From contig CM055905.1 in NCBI GenBank assembly GCA_029582155.1, forward strand, positions 2,717,920 to 2,781,919: a DNA stretch of 64,000 bases, in the 5' to 3' direction. The DNA is from Panopea generosa. Its lineage: Eukaryota > Mollusca > Bivalvia > Adapedonta > Hiatellidae. The notes under the pieces are model-generated. The model made no database searches. It was given only the letters and a program-made list of their open reading frames with translations, and was not told where the DNA came from. Shown here piece by piece: positions 13,001-22,100 of this stretch. How positions within the stretch are numbered: position 1 is the first letter of the stretch; the number at the start of each line of letters is the position of its first letter. The translations under genes and the position numbers were made by a program.

Positions 13001-15882
13001 TTGTAAATATAAAACACACGGTTAAATTTAATAGTTCATATATAAGATAGCCTGCGTGACGTTAAATATGATTAAGATAGTGGAACAATAATTTTGAATA
13101 TGCATATACATGTTCATTGTCATGCGGATTATGTATTTCAGTCCTGAATAAATAAAGAAACGCGAGGTGAATTCAGAGCTAATGTAAGCGATATTTAAAT
13201 TTTATAATATGTATGTAAATGTATTGAATAATTTTGTCCATAATAATGCTCATATTGACAAAACCGTTAATGAAATATCTTTACATACATATACTTAAAC
13301 TAAAAAAATCACAAGGAACTATAGAAGAAGTGTCTCTCTCTAATTCCTTGATATCACTTGCAATGATTTGATAATGTGGCTCTGACATTCATCTAGCGTT
13401 TCTGTATCCTTCCAGTATACGTTCCCCGTCAAGGCTGCTATGATATAATAACTCGTAAACGTCATGTCACTTTACAGCCCCGGTACTATTGTCAGCAACA
13501 TAGCAAGACGATCCACGGGTAAATATCAAGATGACGACCTTTACCAACAGGTACGTATGCAGGTATACAGGTCTCACTACACTGTTGAATTGCATTCTTT
13601 TTTCTTTATAAAATAAGGTCTCACAACACTGTTGAATTATGTTCTTTGTTTTATATAAAATAAGGTTTCACAACACTGTTGAATTGTGTTCTTTGTTTTG
13701 TATTAAATAAGGTTTCACTACACTGTTGAATTGTGTTCTTTGTTTTATATAAAATAAGGTCTCACTACACTTTTGAATTTTGTTCTTTGTTCTATAGAAA
13801 AAAACGTCTAGGATTTGATTTCCAGGGTAAAAACAATCCGCATAGAATCTTTTTTTATAGCAGGAATTTATACGCACATAAAGATGCTCAGTGACACCCT
13901 AAGATTTAAAAAAAAAGAAAAAGAAGTCTTCAAATGCTCATTAATGCATACATCTGTTACAATCCTATACACTTTTGTAACACCAGTGATCGATGTCTTA
14001 TTGCAGAATAGGCTAAGCTAGCTTTTGTTTTTCTCATCTGCAGCAAGAACTCACAATAGTTCAAACCATAAAGGGGCACAACTGTGTAGTGACTGTTAGA
14101 CCTTAATAAGCAATGTTAACTTTATCTAGTGTAAAGTGATTGCCAGCAGTCCTTTGTAGCTCGGCAACGGCGTCGGTTTTTGTTACGTTTTAAGCATGCT
14201 CTTATTTCTATGTTTATAACCCATATATCACCGGCACCTCATTTTTGTGTTCGCTAAAGAATACTATAACATCTTCATAGGCTATTAGGCTAAAGTTATT
14301 TTGTGACAAACTCATATCTCAGCAACTGCTAGCCAAACATCAATGAAACTTCACGTATATTTTCCTTACTACCAGGGACTCAAATACACATATATTTCTA
14401 TTGTATTTATAATATTCTTAACACAATTACCGTCCATACTGACAATATTAAATACACAGTGAATATTTTACTAATATTTTATCAGGATTTTGTACTTTCG
14501 GTGAAATTCGGCCTTATTATTGTTACAAAGTGTTGAAGTGCTGTTATTCATGCCGTCACGGATATTGCATTCGATCTTTGGGTCATTAAGGGTATAGTAC
14601 TACCACTGGAGATGCTTCCGTGAGGTAGTCGCATAATGGCTGTTATAAATAATCATTTTTTCTTCTTTTAAAAAAATGCATTTTCCTTATTTTAATGGTC
14701 ATTTTTGTTTGAATGACATTGTTGGTGTATTTTGAACATTTTGAAAGCATTGCCATGTTTGAATTGTGAATTTAGAAAAAAATATGCTTGGAAAATTGAG
14801 TATTACTACATGATTTCTGATGTCTACCTGCACTTTGTCACATTCTCGTTTTAAATATCGAATTTGGAGACATTGCCATAATAAAAAACACACTTTGACA
14901 TGTTTATGCCTGATAAAAAGGATATATATGCATATTTACAATGAATTTTCATGAACAATCCCTAAATTTTGAAGATTTTTTTATTGATTGAAATGCACAA
15001 TTACAGCTTTTACACAATATTGAATAATGTATTTTTGGTAAGGAAATGCGGTATAAAATATGGTTGGATTAGTTTCAATTTATTTTTTTGTAAAATTAGT
15101 GAAACACATTCGAATTGCATGTCAGACGACTTCCCACGTCTGTATGTATTTCCATGGAAAAAAACGGTATTCTGATAAATGTTGCTATATTTAATGCCTG
15201 AAACTTGGCAGTATCAGTGCAGATTGATAGTAATTACTACATAGGAGACCATTATACATGTAAAACGTTTAATGGTTCCGTATAGACATAGTAACACCAT
15301 TGGAAACAGGAAATGCTTCCATTGTGTAGTAGCACATTTTCATGTTTGAATTGGGAATTAAGTAAAAAAAAAATGATGGGAGGAAATTCATTTGGGGTAG
15401 GAATACATACCATGGTTTCGGATGTCTGCTTTGTCAACAGTGGAAACATTGGACAGAAAACAATCTTTAATATGTCACGTGACCCTTTCTTTTCTCATCA
15501 TATTATAGTAACTTGCAGTGGTTGGTAAAACAATGCAATGTAAGTTTCATTTCTTTCATTTGGATCATTCAATGATTGACAAGCATGAACACTTTTTTTA
15601 CTTTACTATAAAATAAAAAAAACAAGTGCGATGAAGGAGATTATTGTTTGATCAGTTACAGTTTACTGCAATACAAGTAGTTTTGTTTATTTTTTTAAGT
15701 TTTTGGAGAAACAGGCAACTGGTCATCCCATTGGTCGTGTTGGATTGCCGACGGATTGTGCTGAAGCCGTGGCGTTTCTGGCCTCCGACGCCGCCAGTTT
15801 CATCACGGGGCAGATACTTTTCATTGACGGGGGACGACATTGTGTATCAGCGGGAGTTGCTACAAATGTTACCAAATCATAA
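3649..15882 (+). CDS. Classical short-chain dehydrogenase/reductase, 8 visible exons, probably one exon missing
   Basis: Coding exons are 3649-3685, 5523-5662, 8235-8373, 9480-9520, 11720-11789, 12616-12652, 13478-13550 and 15700-15882; every junction is GT-AG and the phases agree, giving 239 codons. Family marks in order: the cofactor-binding TGASSGIG (residues 12-19), NNAG (61-64), the active-site Ser113, the catalytic Y126-x3-K130 (exactly 13 residues after Ser113), NPG (155-157) and a C-terminal ITGQ..xDGG-type end. The layout resembles animal FabG-like / TM_0325-like NAD(P)-dependent oxidoreductases; substrate unknown, probably cytosolic because no signal is seen. Usual length is 250-270. 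About 30 residues between residues 59 and 60 (beta3, helix D, beta4) are absent, and I could not find an exon for them in the 2.6-kb intron 2. The start ATG has no upstream in-frame extension of SDR type. It may be a damaged gene, or an exon may have been missed. Confidence 0.88.
4035..4378. mobile_element. hAT-like MITE
   Basis: Ends are CAGTGGCGTAGCTT and, inverted, CAGGGGCGTAGCTTGG, with further inner pairing around GTAGGCAC. CAGNGGCGTAGC is a common hAT terminal sequence. 344 bp, no coding capacity; the 8-bp target duplication is not clear. SDR intron 1. Confidence 0.65.
4385..4715 (+). repeat. Diverged direct duplication (about 170 bp)
   Basis: Two copies share ACTATGGCCATTGTATAT-type starts (about 4390 and 4570), AATGTTATGTGATT, TTTGCATT and CATTCATCATTACAGTTAAA-like ends. 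Confidence 0.7.
5033..5055 (+). repeat. Poly(G) run
   Basis: 23 consecutive G in SDR intron 1. Confidence 0.97.
5222..5474 (-). mobile_element. tRNA-derived SINE, family II
   Basis: Minus-strand head (GCATGCGGAAGGTCGTGGG, GGTTCGATCCCCGG) and a body with CATGATACTCCAGTGTGGCA and AGAATACTGTCTCAAGTAGA. A single-unit relative of the copy at 27.9 kb. In SDR intron 1. Confidence 0.7.
5523..5662 (+). CDS. SDR exon 2
   Basis: Acceptor AAAG before 5523. Completes GASSGIG, helix B, beta2 (RLALAGRS) and helix C, ending in LKPEQ at a GTATGT donor, phase 0. The next expected family segment does not follow in the next visible exon. Confidence 0.9.
5789..5865 (+). repeat. (ACGC)n microsatellite
   Basis: About 18 tetramers after a short CA run. 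Confidence 0.97.
5866..6910. other. SDR intron 2, first part, nothing recognised
   Basis: Searched by eye for the missing SDR exon, without success. The rest of the intron (7000-7630, 7760-8234) is also plain AT-rich sequence. Confidence 0.4.
6912..6999. repeat. (TA)n microsatellite
   Basis: About 44 TA dinucleotides in SDR intron 2. Confidence 0.97.
7635..7760. mobile_element. Palindromic MITE, family Y, fragment
   Basis: Shares GACAAAACCATTAATGAAAT and AGTGTGGCTCTGAAATTCAC with the other copies. SDR intron 2. Confidence 0.55.
8235..8373 (+). CDS. SDR exon 3
   Basis: Acceptor CTCTCCAG. Begins directly at INNAGIV and includes the tetrad Asn in TNVRS. Donor GTTTGT at 8374 is weak but leaves phase 1, matching exon 4. 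Confidence 0.9.
8451..8707. mobile_element. Palindromic MITE, family X
   Basis: Inverted arms 8451-8481 and 8676-8707 (GAACAGTTAACCCGCCAC against GTGGTGGGTCAGCTGTTC). Same family as 23062-23314. SDR intron 3. Confidence 0.65.
8748..8975 (+). mobile_element. tRNA-derived SINE, family I
   Basis: Head with A box (TTAGCTCAATCGG) and B box (GCTCGATTCC), then the family body: GTGATGATTGATATACGACA, a CTGATTCAAGTGG-like stretch and TTGCGGAGG. In SDR intron 3. Confidence 0.8.
9092..9177. repeat. Long hairpin, 39-bp arms
   Basis: Arms 9092-9130 and 9138-9177 pair with about four mismatches around a 7-nt loop. SDR intron 3, + strand. Confidence 0.85.
9480..9520 (+). CDS. SDR exon 4
   Basis: Short 41-nt exon encoding [13 protein letters not shown] with the catalytic Ser113. 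Acceptor TTTACCAG, consensus donor GTAAGT. Too short for automatic ORF calling; placed by phase and family motif. Confidence 0.9.
9521..10600. other. SDR intron 4, first part
   Basis: AT-rich, with a short (GTT)n near 10026-10048. 10800-11719 also shows nothing firm. Confidence 0.4.
10600..10800 (+). mobile_element. Possible LINE 3' end
   Basis: GGGCTACCCTCTTTAAATAAAGACC followed by short CCATTC/CCAGTC repeats looks like the terminal part of a CR1-type LINE with its repeat tail. No coding part recognised. Confidence 0.35.
11720..11789 (+). CDS. SDR exon 5
   Basis: Encodes [20 protein letters not shown] with the catalytic YxxxK. Preceded by a T-rich tract and ATAG acceptor; donor GTATGT, phase 1. 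Confidence 0.92.
12616..12652 (+). CDS. SDR exon 6
   Basis: 37-nt exon encoding [12 protein letters not shown], the strand before the NPG loop. Acceptor TTTTCAG, donor GTATGT, phase 2. Confidence 0.9.
12715..12960 (-). mobile_element. tRNA-derived SINE, family I
   Basis: Minus-strand copy in SDR intron 6: head near 12960, B box GAGTTCGAATCGCC, body with GTGATGACTGATATAC, GATTCAAGTGGG and TTGCGGAGATGG. Confidence 0.8.
13135..13415. mobile_element. Palindromic MITE, family Y, diverged
   Basis: Shares ATGTAAGCGATATTTA, TTAATGAAATATCTTTACAT and GATAATGTGGCTCTGACATT with the copy at 20.3 kb. SDR intron 6. Confidence 0.65.
13478..13550 (+). CDS. SDR exon 7
   Basis: Encodes [14 protein letters not shown] and onward, the substrate-side loop after the NPG motif. 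Acceptor TTTACAG, donor GTACGT, phase 0. Confidence 0.9.
13568..13800 (+). repeat. 47-bp minisatellite
   Basis: Five units starting GGTYTCACWACACTGTTGAA at about 13570, 13617, 13664, 13711 and 13758; begins 17 nt after the exon 7 donor of the SDR. Confidence 0.93.
14590..15640 (+). repeat. Long interspersed repeat, family Z
   Basis: Shares AATGCATTTTCCTTATTTTA, CATGTTTGAATTGTGAATTT, TTTAATGCCTG and ACTTGGCAGTAT with 54.9-56.9 kb. A second partial unit begins near 15288 (ATAGTAACACCATTGG). No ORF of note. SDR intron 7. Confidence 0.7.
15700..15882 (+). CDS. SDR exon 8 and stop
   Basis: Last coding exon, 60 codons and TAA. Carries the [20 protein letters not shown] helix region and the conserved [14 protein letters not shown] end. 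Acceptor is T-rich followed by AAG at 15697-15699. Confidence 0.92.
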   Translation, partial: FLEKQATGHPIGRVGLPTDCAEAVAFLASDAASFITGQILFIDGGRHCVSAGVATNVTKS

Positions 15883-16033
15883 TATACTGCACTTGCATCT
15901 GCAGATTCTTGTATTGTGTTTGGATTAACCTTTGAACACATTTGTTATTGCGTACGGCATCTGTGTAGGAAGCTTTGATCAGAGTTTATACAACTTGGTT
16001 CCATTCTCAAATCAAGATTTCATGCTCAACTAA

Positions 16034-16039
16034 AATAAA
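16034..16039 (+). terminator. SDR poly(A) signal candidate
   Basis: AATAAA about 150 nt after the SDR stop codon, followed by an A-rich stretch. Further A-rich hexamers lie near 16300-16325. Confidence 0.5.
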
Positions 16040-16579
16040 TCTAAAAAAAAAATGTTATCGTCTATTTCAAATCTGCATCGATACTTTCAAACTGGTTGAG
16101 TCAATTGTGTGTGCGATAACTTGTGATGTTATATATATATCAATCTTTGAAATTATGAGTATGTACGAATTTTGAGTTAAGATGTAAAAGTTCTATAATC
16201 TCGAGACTGTGGGCGTTGCTTAAAGATGATTTCAAGGTTTTCCAGTATCTCGCGGAAGGACGGCGATTCTACTGTTTCATTCTGAGATCTTCCTCTACCA
16301 ATAAAACTTGATATTCCATAAATAAACTGAAATGTGTCGAAGATGGCGTTAACCTCATTAAAAAAAGGGAACGATGAACGAGAAACAGATTAAACTTCTA
16401 GTATTTTTTCTCCTATGAGAGTTTCAGATGTTCTTATGTATGACTGTAATATGTACCACTGGGTCTTGTTTTTCGTTTAGGCTACTTCAACAAATCGTTT
16501 CCAAGCTTATGCTTACCATATAACCATACTATATCATATTCAGTCGAATAATAATTCTTGAGTTACGGTGGCTTTCGAT

Positions 16580-16622
<43 letters not shown>

Positions 16623-17890
16623 ATTATTTCATAGGACTTGCACAATTACATCCGCCCGTCCCAATGTTACATTTCTTCAGTTATTTTCTAATCGGACAAG
16701 CTGTCAAATAGGAATTATCGCGTAACGCGTATCGCTGTCACAGTTCTGAAATTATATCACTTGAATTTGCAAAATTTGCAATTTAAGAGGCTTCGTCTTT
16801 ATGGCCGGTATTTTTATATCTTAGCAGTAAAACTGTACAGTAATATCAAACATGATATATTATGAATATTCTGATCTATAACCTATATTATATTTTGTCT
16901 CTGTAGTGTAAAACTATTAATTTGGATGACCAGATACAAAATCGCGGCCCACGATAAAGTCACTCATTGATCGGTATCGGGTTATGCTAAAACATTGAGG
17001 AATAAAACGGAAAATGCCAACCTGTGTTTTACCGCATTTCTTTCATGAATATGATAAACTTAACTGACGGAACAACCATATCTTCGGAAGCAACCTTCCT
17101 CTTTGTGATTCAATAAACTTGCAATAATTTGCTGAACAGAAAATTATTCGTGAGGCATCTTTAAACCCTTATTGTCATTTCCGCTCTATATCAGTAACGG
17201 CCATTTTAAAATCTTTCAATGATCGTCATTCAGTAATATCGTCGGTCTTCTCAATATGTGATTCTGTTGTATTTGTTACTAAAGCACCTGTTTGGCATTT
17301 TAATACTTATATATTATAATACTTAGTAGTATCTAATACGTGTCTTTAATAGTCTTATATTAGTGTTGGTTGATTTTTTACATAAAAATAATAAATACAA
17401 TTGATTTCATGTACCGCTATTTGGCTATATTGCTTTTGCAAAAAGAGAGAAAGCTATGATAATTTTATTAAAGTTAAATTGTTTATTTTGCCCAATCAAT
17501 ATTATTGACATGTCAATAGACACTTTTTGTAGTATCATAACCCGGAAGCGAACTCAAATTAAAATCTAGCTCGTGACAGGCCGGAAGCACATTTGAAGGT
17601 GTTATAATACGTGTAATATGTCAAGAAAGTGTAGCCATTTGTAACGCATCCATCAGATTATTATGTCATGTGTTTATCTATAACGGTAACACGTGCACTG
17701 TGATAAAAATTGTCACTTTCAGTCAATTCACGATTGTGTCTACTTGAGTATATGTTATAAAACTGTCCGTCTGAATTATCATGTCGCAGACAAAATCCAT
17801 ATTTTGTTTTATATTTTCAACGATTGTTAACTTGTCTGTATGTTTTTATTTTGCTGTTCTTTTTCCGTGCGTGTGTTTCTTTTTACCTGT
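16040..17890. other. Intergenic, nothing firm
   Basis: Only the (CA)n at 16580. AT-rich, no exon signals that fit a protein family. Confidence 0.4.
16580..16621 (+). repeat. (CA)n microsatellite
   Basis: About 20 CA dinucleotides downstream of the SDR. Confidence 0.97.
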
Positions 17891-17895
17891 TTTTA

Positions 17896-18010
17896 AGCCT
17901 GACCCGATTAGCTCAATCTGTAGCGCAACTGACTATCAATCAAGGATTCGTGAGTTCAAAACCCCGCCCGGCACTAGCACCTTGATGATTGATATACGAC
18001 ATCACTATAT
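17896..18010 (+). mobile_element. tRNA-derived SINE, family I, head only
   Basis: GATTAGCTCAATCTGTAGCG head, B box GAGTTCAAAACCCC, and GATGATTGATATACGACATC. The body then merges into a 52-bp tandem array. Confidence 0.75.
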
Positions 18011-18358
18011 ATCTACAAGTCGCTGATAACTAAGTGATTAATCAGTACTAGATATAACTTACATCTACAAGTCGCTGACAACTAAGCGATTAATCAGTAC
18101 TAGATATAACTTACATCTACAAGTCGCTGACAACTAAGCGATTTATCAGTACTAGATATAACTTACATCTACAAGTCGCTGACAACTAAGCGATTTATCA
18201 GTATTAGATATAACTTATATCTACAAGTCGCTGACAACTAAGCGATTTATCAGTATTAGATATAACTTATATCTACACGTTGCTGACAACTAAGCGATTT
18301 ATCTGTATTAGATATAACTTATATCTACACGTTGCTGACAACTAAGCGATTAAGCAGT
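18006..18358 (+). repeat. 52-bp tandem array
   Basis: Seven units; AAGTCGCTGA-type boxes at 18017, 18069, 18121, 18173, 18225, 18277 and 18329. It begins where the SINE body at 17896 breaks off. Confidence 0.95.
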
Positions 18359-18419
18359 ACTTAATATTTCTAAGTTTTAATCAGGTTCAAAATCACTGTC
18401 AGCTATTACGTTGATTTAA

Positions 18420-18448
18420 GTGAGTGAGTGAGTGAGTGAGTGAGTGAG
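18420..18448 (+). repeat. (GTGA)n microsatellite
   Basis: About seven tetramers. Confidence 0.95.
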
Positions 18449-18459
18449 TATTTTATGAT

Positions 18460-18900
18460 ATGACATGTCGCCCCATTGGTGCAAAAGAAAATAGGTTTTG
18501 TTTTGTTTTATGGAAAAAAAAGATGTTTTATAACATAAAATTCGCACCCCACAACATCACTTCCACCAGAACGTCCGTCCTTCCGTCCGGTATTTCGTTT
18601 CCGGCCTGTAACTTTGTCATGCATAGATGGATTTTGTTGATACTTGCAACACATGATCAACAGAACATGACGACGTGTCGCGAGTAAGACCCACACCCGT
18701 ACCTCAAAGGTCAAGGTCACAATTTCCGTTTGTTTGACAACACTTTGAGTTTATGTGAGATTTCGTTTCTGGCCTCTAACTTTGTCATGCATAGATGAAT
18801 TTTAATGATACGTGCTACAAATGATCAACATAACATCATGACATGTTGGAGGGCATGTGACACTTAACAGTGACATTTCTTGTTTATTTACTTTATTCTC
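18460..18900. repeat. Interspersed repeat with internal duplication, next to the ASS 3' end
   Basis: The module with GGCCTGTAACTTTGTCATGC and ATAGATGGATTTTG appears twice (about 18600 and 18770). CAAAGGTCAAGGTCACA and ACAGTGACATTTCTTG occur in it. No coding capacity seen. Confidence 0.55.
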
Positions 18901-18911
18901 ATACTTTTATT
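18892..18911 (-). terminator. ASS poly(A) signal candidates
   Basis: Two AATAAA hexamers on the minus strand (18906-18911 and 18892-18897), about 160 nt after the ASS stop. They sit at the edge of an interspersed repeat. Confidence 0.45.
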
Positions 18912-19068
18912 CAGTCTGACATATTATCAATAACATGACAACATCGTCATAACTCTAAATCAATAAATTTTCCGTATCGTTTATCGCGCCTTCCAAGATG
19001 AATTTAAACATATAAATGTTGATGGTCCCAATTCCGGTACACATGTACTTATCCCAAATCAATGTATC

Positions 19069-19111
19069 TCATTTCTGTTCACGTTCACGGAGTCGCTGAT
19101 ATTCTCTAAGC
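19069..19111 (-). CDS. ASS1: ASS exon 14 and stop
   Basis: Encodes the terminal helix [13 protein letters not shown] and TGA at 19069-19071. Acceptor TTGTTTTAG. Confidence 0.94.
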
Positions 19112-22100
19112 CTAAAACAAGCAAAAGAAAATATTTGTATGATTTACTGTTTGAATTAATACATCCGCAAAGTACGCACACGTACTATTTGTCAAATAGA
19201 AAATTCATTTACAAAATAGAACTCTCTGACTTGTGAAGTTTAACTATCGCATGTTAAATGTGTCCATAGCGCCTTATTAAAGCAGTTCACATACACTTTA
19301 TTTAATATACACTCAACTCCAAAAGAAACCTTACAGTTTTGTTCTCTAAATATCTGTAACATTGCATATCCAATTTCATTAAAAAAATAATATATCTATG
19401 CTGAATCATCAACTGGGTATCCATTTGCCACCAGCCGGGCCTGATTAGCTCAGTCGGTTGCGCGTCTGACTATCAATCCAGGAGTCGTGAGTTCGGCTCC
19501 CGGTCCGGCAACAGTCTCCGTGATGATTGATATAAGACATTGTGTCTCATTATCATTCGTCTCTCACCGCTGATTCAAGTGGTAAAGTTATCGGTTACTT
19601 GCGGAGATGGGGTCTGCTCGAGTACTAGTTAACCTTTCAGGATCCCAGGAAACAGTGGTTAGGTTAACTGGTTGTCTGTAACATTCGATGGCTTAAAAAT
19701 GACGCTTAATATTCAATCATTCTTTTGCCACCATTTAATTGGGAGTGTGTGTGTCCGTGGACGCACGCAACGCACAGATATTGCGAAACATACGATTCAC
19801 CCTCTTTCGGCCTATCATGAATTGCACATGAAACAATGGTGTAATCATGTACAGTATAAAATATCTCCAGACAAGCTAAACCGGCAGCAACAGGCTGAGT
19901 GACTATCAACAATCAGAAGCAGTTGGGATGCCTTTATTAGCCTCTGACATACAAGTGAAATAAAAATTGTAAGGTTTCTATTGACGTTTAGTGTATACTA
20001 GTATACTAAAACGCTGGTATAATGACAATGAAAATACTAGTAGTACATTGACACGCTGGTATAATGACAATGAAAATACTAGTAGTACATTGACACGCTG
20101 GTATAATGACAATGAAAATAGTACATTAACACGATGGTAAATAGTACATTGACACGATGGCAGTCAGAAGCTGGGTTAAAAACATTGACAGGTGAAGTCA
20201 CAAAACAAGATACACATACAATATGCAGTGTTTGTGTATAAGACACACGTGTATTATGTTCATATTACAGAGTCCGCGCGGTATTATAAAATGAGCGGAC
20301 AAAGAAACGCCGAGTGAATTTCAGAGCCACATTATCAAACTATTGTAAGCGATATTTACAGTATAGTTGTAGAGTGTGGCTGTATGTAAAGGTATTTCAT
20401 TTACGATATTGTCAATAATTATAATCATATAGACAATTTATTAATGAAATACCTTTACATACATAATTAAGATCTGTAAATATCGCTTACAAAAATTTGA
20501 TTAGTTAAAACTTATCTATTTTACTTCGATTGTGAATCAGTTATTACAAAATATACAAATCATGCTCCAAGTCTTCCCGGGTAGCACCAGTACTAAGCAG
20601 TACTAAGCATATGCGGAAGAAGTGTTTTGCCCAAGGACACCACACATAGCCATGGCGAAGGAACGAACCCACGACCCTGGGGCCGATGCTCTACCACTGG
20701 ACTACATGCTCCAATAGTTTGATTCAACCAACGCTGCGTTATCACATCAGTATATACTGTATAATACATATAGGAAAGTAACGAAAGTGGTTAGACATGA
20801 CGTATACAGATGCTTACCTGAGAGCGTTGATTTTGATGAAGCCTCCTGCATCCATCGGCTCATATTCACCTTGGACATTCATGCTGAAACATAGATACAG
20901 CAATATTAAATCGCTTATAGAATGATTAGCAACATCAGCATGTCAAGAATACGGTGAAATGGTTCAAAATATTTTAAAAAGATGACCTATACTTATTAAT
21001 TAAAGTTCAATTGCGAACAAAGCTCAAACATTATTTTAACGGGTCTTGAGTCCATTTCCTGGATAGAACCAGTATTAGTGTTGTTTTAGAGCCATAGGCG
21101 CAACGCTGTTGCCTATTTCTTATATAACAATTGGTTAATTGCATTAAGAATGGCTCACCATATGAAATATATACTTTGAAGTACGTTCTTTTATGCAAAA
21201 TCAATGCTTATGTAAAGCGAAGTTTTAAAATGACTGATCCATATTCATTCGTATCACATTAAGCATGACCCGCCATAGTAAATAATCTTTAACCCGGCTT
21301 GTTATGCTATGTTCGTGCTAATCTGAAAAAGAAATTTTAAACGACTGATCCATATTTCAGTCTATATGTCAGAATGTAAATAAATCTCACCGCTTTCTTT
21401 CATATGAAATATATAATTCATCTTACTTTTTACGACTAACAAACATCTCAGTCCATGTAACTTGATTGTGATAGTTGTGGATATAATTGCGTACCTAACC
21501 AGTTCCTCGTTATACAAGGATAGTGGCGATTTCCTTCCAAGTATATAAACTGCACCTTTATACACCTTCACAGTCACGTGACCCTCAACGAACTCTTGAC
21601 TTTTGGCAATGCAAGATCGAGTGAACTCACATTCAGGACTAAACCAAAAACCTGGATATGGTAAATGGGAAAAGATACAAACACATAGAATAATACACAT
21701 AGAGGGTGTATATGCAAAAACAGTGACACAATTATGTTGTTTGCCATGTTGCATCAATACATTTTCAATACGTAGAGCATATTTATACAAAAACAGTTAC
21801 ATATTTTGTTTCAAAGAGCTGTTAAAAAGTTAAAACTTTAAAAAGAAAATTGATTAACCGTATACCTCTATAAACAAGCTCCCCAAACTTCACATCCAGA
21901 TCTCGCTTTATTTTACGCACCTCCTACAACAAGTATTGGAGTTTCTATATTAGTAGTGTCTATGTTAGTTATACTGTTTAAATCAAGGTTAAGATTATGT
22001 GATTTTATCCAAAATTAGTTTTGTATGCAGGATCATTTTCATACTTATTGCATTAGGTATTTTTAAATGAAGAGTACTTTGTTGCATTTGATTTGAAATA

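Noticed and set aside
19434-19510. Functional tRNA gene
   Set aside because: A and B boxes are present, but the acceptor stem is not formed, and the sequence continues into the SINE body shared by several copies. The same holds for 8748, 17896 and 62134.
21362-21790. 142-residue minus-strand ORF as a separate gene
   Set aside because: Its middle part is ASS exon 12; the rest is intron read-through.
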